Assembly (NCBI GenBank): GCA_910591455.2
Contig: OU342822.1
Coordinates: 17,459,154 to 17,523,153, forward strand
Source: Pholis gunnellus
Lineage: Eukaryota > Chordata > Actinopteri > Perciformes > Pholidae
Length of the DNA: 64,000 bases
Direction: 5' to 3'
Shown: one piece after another, positions 1 to 11,394 of the stretch
Numbering within the stretch: position 1 is the stretch's first letter
Layout of the letters: each line of letters begins with the position of its first letter
Translations under genes and position numbers: made by a program
Notes under the pieces: model-generated
The model's input: the letters and a program-made list of their open reading frames with translations, nothing else
Databases searched by the model: none
What the model was told of the DNA's origin: nothing

Positions 1-172
1 GTAATATGATAGAAAATATTTTAATGTAAGGTCATTTCTTAAGTTTCTTTAAGTTTTACTTTATGTATTTGAAAAGTCTGCATTTGGTGGATTCATCTGA
101 AATGTTTTTTTTTAGAAAGGATAGAAAGTCAATCTAATAGTTTTGAGCATATTATTGATCAGGCAATTCCCG

Positions 173-213
173 TGACGTCATCCCGTTTCTTGAAGGACCC
201 AACCCGGAAGTCA
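173..213 (+). promoter_or_regulatory. ACTR10: ACTR10 proximal promoter: CRE palindrome plus ETS site
   Basis: A perfect CRE palindrome TGACGTCA lies at 173-180 and an ETS-type CCGGAAGT at 204-211, about 100-140 bases upstream of the ACTR10 start codon. This pairing is typical of TATA-less housekeeping promoters bound by CREB/ATF and GABP. No TATA box is evident. Site function is inferred from motif match only. Confidence 0.55.
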
Positions 214-312
214 ACAGCGTTTTCTTTTTTCTCCTCCTCCTTTTTGATACGATGCGAATTTGCCACTGCATTACACTACACTACATTATTATTTAACAAA
301 CTAAATAATACA

Positions 313-3300
313 ATGCCCTTATTTGATGGGTTGGGCAGTGGAGGAGAGAAGACTGCGATCGTTATTGACTTAGGAGCAGCGTACACGAAGTGAGTACCAG
401 CCATTAGCATGTCGTGTTAGCATAATATGCTAACGTAGATACATTTGACACAATGAGGTAATTTAACCCAGAAATCAGACCAGACAAGGTCCCTGTCTGG
501 TGTCCGTTGTGAGATAAAGACAATAACATGTTTACTGTTGTTCGAGTGACCTTAAATCGTTTTTGTTAATCACCTGAAAGCTGTCTGAAACCAAATGTCA
601 CGTCACCTATCATTATATCTTACACGTCTCTCCAGCATTTAGGTTATTTACAATGAGCACACGTTATACCAGAAATGCTACTGGTACATTATTAATCTAT
701 TTTTTTTGCTGGCAGTATATTTGGCTTCAATGCTACATAAGTTATGTCATCTTGCAGGAATTGTAGGCAAATGTATTTTATTATAAAGACGAGAAACTGT
801 CCTGAGGCGAGTCACATGAAGATCAAGAGGACGGATTTCTTTTAATAAAGATCTCTTTGTCTACAGTTACTGTCCCACATCATTTGACACAGCTGCACTG
901 TTTTTTTTATGCAACTTACTATAATGATCATGTCGCCCTTTGAGCCAAGTCTTTGCATGCAGTCCTTAGACTTATCTGTATTATAGAATGTCTTAAGAGT
1001 ATGAATCTCAACCTTCTCGTGAAGCCCTCCAGCTGACTGCGTCTGTTTCTTGCAGATGTGGCTTTGCAGGGGAAACGGGGCCCAGGTTCATAATTCCGAG
1101 CGAGATCCGGAAACCGGGACAGCAGCAGGTGAGACGCCACTGTGCTGTGCGGAGTGTAATCATCTGGAAAGATGTTTGGAAATTGCAAAACGTATGTAAA
1201 TGTGGTTATCTCACCTTCAGGCCATCAAAGTGGTTCAGTACAACATCAACACAGAAGAGCTCTATGTCATCCTCAAAGAGTTTATCCATTTACTGTACTT
1301 CAGGTGAGACTCTACTGCAATAAACATACACCGCTTTTAGCCGATGGAGTGGTCCAGCCTCATCACTCAATGTGTGCCTTCCCGTTTGTTTTCGATCAGG
1401 CACCTGCTGGTGAATCCTCGCGACAGAAGAGTGGTCATCATCGAGTCCATCCTCTGCCCGTCTCACTTCAGAGAGACACTCACCAAGGTTTTCTTCAAAC
1501 AGTTTGAGGTACGAAAACCAAGCACATCCGTCTTTTACAGAAGCTGCAGAGCATGTTTGGAAAAAGTCGTAATGCGTGTCACAATTTTTGGTGTTTTCCA
1601 GGTGCCGTCTGTGGTGTTTGCACCAAGTCACCTCATGGCCATCATGACTTTGGGTCTCAACTCTGCTCTGGTGATGGACTGTGGCCACACGGAGACGCTG
1701 GTGCTACCTGTATCCTTTTCCTGTAATCTTTGACCGTTTAAAGGAATATTCCCACTCTGTAGGATACGGGTTTGTTTGCCCTCTTACCCGTCATTAGGAG
1801 ACCGTTGGGTACGGGACACACAAAGACAGGAAGCAGCAGGAAATGACAAGTTCTTTTGAAGAGGAAAATAAATCCTTTAGGTTTATTGTGTATAAACTTT
1901 TATAGTTTACCGCCTTAACTGTGAACACAGGTGTATGAGTGCACTCCTATTCTGCCGGCTTGGGAGGCTTTGCCTTTGGGAGGGAACGCCATCCATAAGT
2001 AAGTAGCTCGAACATATTTAAGGAAAGTGTGTGACTTTGCATGTTGCCGTACCACTTTTGTGCACACTGTAAAATGAACACTTTTATTTTACGCTTTGTT
2101 CCATGTTGATTGCAAATCGTGTGACAATGAAGTGTTGTGCTACTTGTTCCTCTCATAACACCATGTGTCTGTGTTTATTATAGAGAATTAGATGGACTTC
2201 TTTTGGAATGCACTGTGGACACAGACACCACCACCGGGCAGAGTGTACCAGCTGCCATTGGTAATAACAGAAAGAAACTATGCACTGTGTGTCTTTGTCC
2301 TTTTTAAATGGATAAACGTGTAACTCTGATATGGACTGATTTGTTTAAAAATGCAAAAATATAATGGCTTTGATTTATTATTCATCAGAAGAACATGTTT
2401 CTGTTTGAGTGAGTCCCCTTCTCATTCCTTGAATTATACATATGCACACAGTCCATTTCAGAGTTCTCTCTCCACACCTTTTCTTGCTGGAGGAATCCAG
2501 CTGTAATATGGTGTTGAGCTGTGAGATCTACAGCTGCAGCAGAGCGAGAAAAGCTCCACATAATAATTCATCAATAATTGAGACAGACGGGCTGCTGAAC
2601 GAACTGCATGTCTGCAGTAAGCACAGAGCGGCTGAGAAATCTCTGTTATCACACCAGCTGCACTGGGCACGACTGGAAATGAAAGATGTGGCTGATTTGT
2701 CACCAAGCGAAGCAAAGATAATACTTCCCCTCAGTATATGTCTTTTTCATCTTCTCCTCAGGGACCATCCCAGAGGACACTGTGGAAGACATCAAGGGTA
2801 GGTTTTGATGAAGTTGTTTTCGGGTTTAAAATCCGAACCCCTCGCTTTGCTCCCGTGAGGCTGATGGATCAAGATTTTAATTATTTCCTTCAAAGGCAGC
2901 ATTCCCAAAAGCCAACGACACAACAAATACAAACTTCTACTGAGACTGTGGCTGCTTCCTTCGTTACCATCCGTCCACCGGAATATTGTCCCAGTGTTTC
3001 ATAATGAAGCATTTATGTAATGTACTTGGTTTGTGCTGCAAAACAGCCCTCATCAATAATGTAATTAAAGCTTTCATTAAGGACTAATGTGCATCTTATA
3101 ACCTTTTAGTTCATTCAGGACACTGGTAACATGTTCACCCTTCGTTATGAATGTTTTAGTTTGGATGTTTAATTATTTGTTTCCTGCAGTCAGAACATGC
3201 TTTGTCAGTGATCTGCAGAGAGGCCTCAAGATCCAGGAAGCCAAATTTAACCTGGACGGCACAGCTGAAGTGAGTGATTTGTTGTTTGCATGTTGGATTT

Positions 3301-4484
3301 TATACCTCAACTTACTTATACTCAGTCTGTAAACAAATGTTTGCATTAAATGAAGCATCGCTGTGCTTTTTATTCTCGTGAATGTGTTTGTAGCGTCCGG
3401 CCCCTCCTCCAGATGTTGATTATCCTCTGGATGGTGAGAAAATCCTGCACGTCAAAGGATCAATCAGGTAGTTCATCAAAGTGTGTCCCTTTGTCACAGC
3501 CCTACTGGTGTTCATGTCTTTCTAGAATCTCTCTGCTGCACCGTCCCATCTGTGGGACAATACATTTGTCTTTTTAACTTGCTTGTTTTCTTCACTGTGT
3601 CTTTAAGTTTCTGACACAGAGTCGTCCCTCATTAGATTCTCTTTTCTGTCCTCCAGGGATTCTCTGATGGAGATCCTGTTTGAACAGGACAATGAAGAGA
3701 AGAGTGTGGCCTCTCTGATACTTGACGCTCTGGTGAAGGTAGAGAAAAGTTCTCTGTTCTGTATTACTCGCCGTGTTTGTGGGGCAAGGTGTTATGTTTA
3801 TGAACGTCCATCTCATTTAGTTTTAGATTGCACATGATAACCGGAAAGTGCGGTCCTGTAGTGGTAGAACGGCTGCTTTCCTCCTACTGCACTGGCTGTG
3901 GACACACGGATGACTGATAACATGTTTCCCTCTAATCTGTCACATCAGGGTGAAACCCATGTGAATGATCTAATCGGGTGACTGTGTTTTCCTCTAGTGC
4001 CCCATTGACACACGCAAGGTGCTCTCAGAGAACCTGGTGGTGATCGGAGGCACGGCCATGCTGCCGGGTTTCCTGCACCGTCTGCTGGCAGAGATACGCC
4101 TCCTGGTGGAGAAACCCAAGTACAGCAGCGTGCTGGCCAGCAAGAGCTTGCGTATACACGCTCCCCCTGCCAAGCCCAACTGCACTGCCTGGCTCGGAGG
4201 TCAGATATGAGATTTTTACGAGACGAGATTATTTGTATGTGGCCTCTCGTGTCATTTGGAAAAAGCCCTCTCTGTGTGTTCATACTGCCCTCTGCTCAAC
4301 AGGCGCTATCTTCGGGGCGCTGCAGGACATCCTGGGCAGCAGGTCCGTGTCCAGAGACTACTACAACCAGACGGGCCGCATCCCAGACTGGTGCTGCTTG
4401 AGCTCCCCTCCTCCTGAATCTCTGTACGAAGCAGGAAAGACGCCTCCTCCACTCATGAAGAGAGCCTTCTCCACGGAGAAGTAG
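313..4484 (+). CDS. ACTR10: Actin-related protein 10 (Arp11), dynactin pointed-end subunit
   Basis: Subunit of the pointed-end complex of dynactin, the dynein cofactor used for retrograde cargo transport in the cytoplasm. Coding exons: 313-389, 1056-1128, 1221-1303, 1400-1508, 1602-1709, 1931-1998, 2184-2260, 2762-2797, 3190-3269, 3394-3467, 3657-3738, 3998-4199, 4303-4484. They sum to 1251 nt, 416 aa, against about 417 in human. The protein opens MPLFDGLGSGGEKTAIVIDL, an actin-fold phosphate-loop region, and contains GPRFIIPSEI, VMDCGHTETLVLP, ENLVVIGGTAMLPGF and ends KRAFSTEK, all typical of ACTR10. Every intron is GT-AG and all phases agree. The start follows the CRE/ETS promoter by about 130 bases and begins the conserved N-terminus. 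Nothing is broken. Family assignment is close to certain. Confidence 0.96.
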
Positions 4485-5187
4485 AATGTGATCATTCGGA
4501 TAATGTACTCATCCTTTACTCTACATTATATAACAGCTCAGTACTCTTAAATGTAACATCTCAACAAGTCCTGTCAATGTCTTAAACACAGAAACAGCTC
4601 TAGATGTGTTTAAGTCTAGTCGTCACTGTGACTGTGGGCTGTGTGATGATCCGGTGAGCTGGTTTATGAGCCCACCAGACAGAACAAATATTGGGATTTT
4701 AGGCGTTTTACATTGATATTCTGCAAGGATTACAGTGTTAGAATCCCTGTGCTACATGCGTGTTTGACTTCAGTTTCATTTGAAGTCTCATTGAGCAAGA
4801 CTGAACCCGTATGTGCTCACTCTCACTCTCACTCCCACTCCACTTTGTTGGCAGTTTGACTGAAACGTGTTCAGCAGAAATGTTTCAGATGATTCAAAGT
4901 TGAGCGTTATTCACCCATTTGTCAGCCAAACGGCTGAAAATGTTGCTTAACTTTGGAGAAAGCAGACGTAATATCTGACTGTATTTTGGTTTATTTGACG
5001 GTAATGTCTCATGAAGCCCCTCCCCCCCCAAAAAATACGTTCACGTATTTATTATACGGCAGTGTAAAGTGGCTGTCGACCTCAATAACACACACAGCTG
5101 TTCTCAGTTATTCCAGCTAATAACAATAACTTTTCATCTTTAATTGTTAGCACGTGTGACAGGAGATGTTTTCTATGTTTTTGTTTT

Positions 5188-5275
5188 TTTATTTAAACTT
5201 TATTTAACCAGGCAAGTCATTAAAAACATTCTTATTTACATTGGCGGCCTGGATGTCAATCAGTCCTCACCTGAA
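5188..5275. repeat. Fragment of a teleost interspersed repeat
   Basis: The stretch with TTTATTTAACCAGGCAAGTC followed by ACATTCTTATTTAC and TTGGCGGCCTG resembles a short motif I recognise from many teleost genomes as dispersed repeat sequence. It sits inside the ACTR10 3' UTR. The element class cannot be assigned from this fragment alone. Confidence 0.45.
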
Positions 5276-5350
5276 CACATCCACAATAATTATAATCATG
5301 TGTGTCCACCGTAGTAGTGTTTGTTATTGTTGTTGTTGTTTATAGGCTTT

Positions 5351-5356
5351 AATAAA
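5351..5356 (+). terminator. ACTR10: Candidate poly(A) signal of ACTR10
   Basis: The AATAAA hexamer at 5351 is the first canonical signal downstream of the ACTR10 stop at 4484. It implies a 3' UTR of roughly 0.9 kb, with no convincing ORF inside it. Real cleavage site not visible from sequence. Confidence 0.5.
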
Positions 5357-5379
5357 ATATCTTCCAGACAACGCAGCCT

Positions 5380-7999
5380 CTCTGTAACCTTTGAATCCAA
5401 CTAACAAATAAATACTCAGAATCCAATCATACGTGCTTTTTCTGTCCTTTCTGTCCTAGAGTGGCGTGTGTTTAAAATAAAAAATGACAGCTTATAGACG
5501 CCTGAACTCTGAAGTCTTAAAAACAGACTACAGACGTATTTCCAAAAGCTAAAAAACAAGCAGACTGGTTTCTGATGATGTGTCGCTCTGCCACAGATTC
5601 CCTACAAATAGACAATAAAGACACTGAAGTCACACCTAGAAATAAAGAAAACACTACAATAACTCATTTGTCCCTACCGTATCGCCACAGGTGCTGCTAA
5701 GTTCAGTTTCTACTTTCCTCCCCCGTTTGAATCTCTGAGCTATAAATTAGCTCAGAATTGGAGAGAAATCTCGTTCCCTCTTCTACGTGTCTTAACAACG
5801 CGTAGGAGGAAACACTGGATCGGTTGCCAGCATCCTTCTGGTGAAAATACAGTCAACACAAGGAAATGCACACATTCATTTATCTTGATAAACTTCCCTG
5901 ACTTTTCCTTATCTAGTCTTAATTCACTGAGCTCCGTTCTCTTTAAGAGGTGAGCGTCTCGTATTAATGGAACAGTGCATTTCCTTGTTCAGTTAAACAT
6001 ATTCAAGAAACCCCCAACGCACTGTTGACGTCCCAGAATGGAGTTGCATCTGTTTGACCTTTTGGGTCACATTCATCCCTCAGTGTTGGTCCGTCTGGTC
6101 ACTGTGGGCTTGGGAACCAGTAGCGTTACCCACAATGCACCTGCAAGCCCAAGACTGGCAAAAAAGTGTGGGAAATCCGAGAAGAGTTTGGATTCTGCTC
6201 ACAGGCATTAAAATAGGACTGAACACTGAGCAGAGGAGAGCTGAAGATTATTATATTATGAATGTTGGGAGGTTTTCATCTGCCTCCCCAAAGCACTCAT
6301 ATGATTGCTGGGAAACATTTTCTCATTGCACAAGGTTTTCGTGATTTGTTTCATCTGTTTCCATGGGATGTAGGGTCAAAAAGAAGATTCATCGAATGAA
6401 ACTCCAGATGGATTTAGGAGAGGAAAAGAAGAGCTTTGTTACTCTTTTGATGGTTGTTGTTGAAGGCGTTGACACAAGGAGTCCAGGCATCCTCCCTGTG
6501 GATGCAGGCCAATGTGTGTATGAGTTACCATGCATACACTTGCTCAAATTATCCTTTTTCTGACCATATATACCATAAGAAAACCACAGCCTGAGGATAA
6601 GCCGTATAGTCCCACCTGCTGCCTCTGCTCCAGCTGAGGGAAACCCCATCCTCCCTCCTCTAATGGGGACTGGGACTGGAGCATCAGTGTGGTTCCCAGA
6701 GACAGGAAGCAGCAGCTGTCAGTCTGACCTCTGGTTGTCAGACTGGGAGTCTGAGCAGGAAGGGGGAAACCCCCGGACAGTGGGTGAGCTGAGCCCTGCC
6801 GAACCATTTGTTGGAAGACTAGTTCAAAAGGAGCTCACACGCCCCAAATCCATCAGGATGTTCACTCAGTGTTCTCAGATGAAATCCTGACGTTAAATCC
6901 TGATTTTATCTGTATTCTGAACTGAATTAAGAGATCGTTCAGTGCAAACTCACCTTGAACTCTCTGGTTTTGCCAGGAATTATTTCACGTCATTGATATT
7001 ACTTTTCTCACGTGAGCGACAAGCTGGTGCAGCATGACAGTCTACGTGTTGCGAGGAGAGGCAATATCCGTCTGAGTTTTTCAAAAATCACACCAGCTCA
7101 ATTATCCTGTAAATCACACTGGCTGTAAAAACACACCTGGGCCCTCCTGGTAAACGTAGGGGCACATCTGTGCCTGTGTTTCTTGGCAAACAGGAATTGT
7201 GAAATGGCTGCTAGCACCTAACTCATTTTGACAACATAATTGGGAATCAGAATTATTTGTAACTGTAAGCATCTACAAATCAGGAGAAGCCAGGTATTGT
7301 GTAAGAGGAAGGCTAACGTTATATGTTGTTTATAGCGCTCGTACCAGACATAAACTGATGATAACAGGCATGTTACCAGAAGTAAACACACCATTGTGTA
7401 TTTATGTGCCAAAATCAGGAATAACTTAACATTCCCTTCTTAACGACAAAACATGACTGGTATATTACGTTGTTTTGCGTGCAGGCAGTTCATGTTTTTC
7501 CCCACTGCTGCTGTCAGCCATTGTTTTTCATTAATTTCTGTGTTCACGTCGATGTCCATGTTTAAACCATCTATCTTCAAAATGTCAACCTTTTACGAGT
7601 GGTGAATCATGTTTTTGTGATTGTTTGTTTAGCGTACGAATAAAATGAAACACCTGATTCTTCATTTTAATGTGAAAAATAGCAAAGCAAATAGATTTTT
7701 TTTTTCAGGACAAACTTCTGAGGTGAACTGGTCCTGCTCCATTTCCACAGGCAGTGAGAGAATCCTACTGAGCATGTGCAGAGTGGCATCACTCTAACTT
7801 GTTTCTGAGGCCCCGGCCTCCCCCCTCCAGCGGGTATACCTGTATATACCTGTGTAGATACTAATTTATAGCTTTAGCTTTAGGTTAATTTATCATGAAT
7901 ACGGTTCCCATTACAATTGTTCAACGTTGTGTTTAGTTTAGGCTGTTATACTGCTTGTTATGATGATTATGTATTATTATGGCTGCATTAATTATTACC
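5380..7999. other. Intergenic region ACTR10 to pgf
   Basis: About 2.6 kb without a supportable gene. The longest open frames (6054-6344, 6363-6563, 6663-6890) show no recognisable domain, no consistent splice structure and no start context of note. Base composition is ordinary and AT-leaning. Confidence 0.6.
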
Positions 8000-8000
8000 A

Positions 8001-8152
<152 letters not shown>

Positions 8153-8338
8153 TAATAATCAGCTGTATGTATTCAAGGGTTTGTCCCGCGCGCGCTCTCC
8201 ATCCCAGTTGCTCACGCACAGCGGGACAACACGCCGCTCAAAAGAACCTGAGTCGCTTCAGGACGCTGTTATTTTGACTTTTTCACTTCTCACCGACCGA
8301 CCGGAGACGAGTCGGAGGTATAACTCGTCTTTGGCACA

Positions 8339-11300
8339 ATGCAAAGTCTCATCGGAATCTCGCACCTCTTCTCGGTTCTTCTGCTGCAGCTGGCACCTGC
8401 ACAGGTAATCCAAACAAACTCAAAACATGCCCTGTGTGTGTAATGTTAGCAAAAAGAAAGCAGTTTGTATTTGTATTAAGATATAGGACATTGCACTTTT
8501 TCTAAGTTTAAGGTGTTTTGGTAATAATTGTGCAATTTATTAGTGAAATATTTGCATTATTATATTTCGCAAAGTAAAATTGAATTTGAAATGAATAAAT
8601 ATTCAGCGTGCTGAAGACAGCTTTAAGGTTTTTATATAAGGCTGTCTTTTCTCCTTGACTCCAATTAGCACCTCAGGTGGCACAGTGAAGCTAACAGGAG
8701 TCACATTTAAATAGCAGACTATGTCTTTCTCGATGTGAGAGGACACATCTGTTCCACACTGCAGTCTGTTTACACACTATCTGTATTTTGTCTGGCTGTG
8801 TCCCACCGTGAAGATAATATCTGCATAGGGGGGTTCGCAGTAAGTCATGTGGCACATACCAGCTTCATATGCAGCTGCTGCATGTTACAGTGACTGGGAC
8901 TGAGGAAACAGTAAACCAGAATAATGCTGCCTGTCATGCAACAGCAGTTGTGGTTTGGAGACTCTGCAGCTCCAGGTCCTGCTCGTGATGAGGGTGTCTT
9001 ACTGGTTTTGCACATGTGCGTGTAACAACATCTGACTCCAGGCAAGACAGATACGTTCAGTGTCTCGCAGCAGGCAACCGACTGCGCGGTGTGAATATGG
9101 TTTGCAGTTTATGTGAGGAGATTAGACTTGAGTAGCAAGCTGGTCTTTAAAGGCGGCTCTTATGGACTGAGGAAGAACAAGACATGTTTTTAATAGTGCA
9201 GTCCAGAAAGCTTCTCACAGTACTGATGTGAGATGAGTTTGCTATTAAAAGTTTAAAGATATTGTGAAATGTATTTTTTTTTATTCCAGAGTATATTACA
9301 TCCATCCACAATGCTGTGTTTTACAAATGTTTGAAGTGACGTATGAATGGCCTGCATGAAGGGCACAATGTCAGTGATAAAACTATTAAAGAAGTTTATA
9401 GTTTTGGCTCCAGTTTCCACACATGAGAATTAGTTAATATGAGAAAAATATGAATTTAGCCTGCAGAATCAGGAAAAAAACATGTACTTTTAGCTTTGCC
9501 ATTTTCTAAATCCCAAATGTCTTCAGTATGATAATAACCCATTGTGCATTTGTGTGGAAGTTTTGTGGAAGTTACAAAATTAGAGGACGGGAAAAAGAAA
9601 CATGAGAGAAAGGACAAGAAAATACGTTTTTCCATTTTAAATGAATTTCCATATTTTTCCTTTTTTAGTAAACCACCAGTTTTAGTTCATCGTGTCCAAC
9701 ATCTTGCCTCTTGAATCACACTGATTGCATGTTTTATTCTAATTACAGCTGCGGTAATGCATCTGGTTCTATTGTTGGACGACATCGTGCATTTACTCTT
9801 TGGCACAAACTCATTTCCAGCAAACGTTTTTTTTAAATCCCAAAACAGCGAAAGCATTCCCTGTGTGTGACATTTAGAAGACAATGTTCCCATCGAGAGG
9901 AGAGGAGTCAGAAAGAGATTGTTGATGTTGAAAAGAAGAAGAGAGCCAAGATCAACTTTGTACTTTGTGTTTCTGCTTAATTTGGGGTTAAAAAATCCGG
10001 AGCATTGTCATCGTGAGTTTGGATTCTGAGAACTTGGACAAATACATGCTGAGTCAGGAAACTTTTCAGTGCCGTCTTTGTTTTAATCTGTGTTTATTGT
10101 GTGTAAAACTCCCATGAGTAAAAGCAGCAACTATTCTTTGCTGTTATTTTTTTCATTCTTTGAAGGTTTTTCCTTTCTTGTGATAATAAACCTTCTAGTA
10201 TTACATCAGATTGAGAAATCAAGTGCGTTTTTTTGGCTGATGGCTCATTTTACTGCTTAAACAGCAACACAGTGGTACACTCCTGAAACCATGCTGCATC
10301 AATGTTTTCACTGGATCAATGTGTGTGCAGTCCCTTTTCTCCGACACAAGAGGGCGCTCTGCTATTAGAAATGATCCAAAATCGGCTATTTGAAACCATT
10401 TAATCTCTCACTTGTATCAGTTCCCTTGTTGTATTCAAGTTCTGTATCATAACAACCATGTTCAGCATTGCTGTTCATGCCTTTATTAAATATATTTAAA
10501 GCATTGACCACTGAAGATGTCAATTGTTTCTTATTATTTTTCTGTATTTTGCAGATTTCACACCCTCCAGAAGATGGTCACTCAAGAGGTAAGGGGCTGT
10601 CCCGCTGAACGGGCATCGCCACCTCTCGCAAATTGATCTAAAGACTCGGCTTGTCTCCTAGTGATGGCGTTTCGTGAGGTGATTGCAAAGAGCATGTGTC
10701 GGCCCATGGAGCAGTTGGTGGACGTGGAGCAGGAGTACCCCGGAGAGGTGGAGTTCATCTACATGCCTACTTGTGTCCCGCTGTGGCGCTGCTCTGGCTG
10801 CTGTGGGGATGACAACCTGGAATGCCAGGCCTCCCTTGAAAGCAACATCACTCTGCAGGTGCAGAAAGATCTCTAATCAGACATGATTGATCAGAAATAC
10901 CAAAAGAGAGATGTTAAAATATGACATATGTGGCCCTATAGTCAGTGTTCCCTTTCCTTTGTTTCTCAGGTGATGAGGATTCATCCCATGATATCTATGC
11001 ACCATGTGGAACTCAGGTTTGTGGAGCATCAGAGGTGTGAATGCAGGTAACTCTTTCTGAAACACACCAGATGCAGATTGAGATTTTTATAACACGGCTA
11101 ACTGCCAGTTTTTTGTTTGTGTTTTCTGTCTTTAGACTCCGTCAGAATCAGCTGGATAATAAAAGGTCAGCGGATGAACATTTTATCCATCAGACTTGAA
11201 CACGTCAATATCTTCACTGCACTTTGCACTTCCTCCACAGCAGCAGCAGCAGCAGCAGCAGCAAGTCTGTCAAGAACAGACATCGGAGGAGGAAACACAA

Positions 11301-11352
11301 GAAGACAGCAAACGGCTGTGGCAAGTAAGAGATGGATCGCCCTCCTGCGGCA

Positions 11353-11394
<42 letters not shown>

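Noticed and set aside
6054..6890. Several adjacent open frames between ACTR10 and pgf
   Set aside because: No recognisable domain, no coherent splice model, and frames open on both strands.
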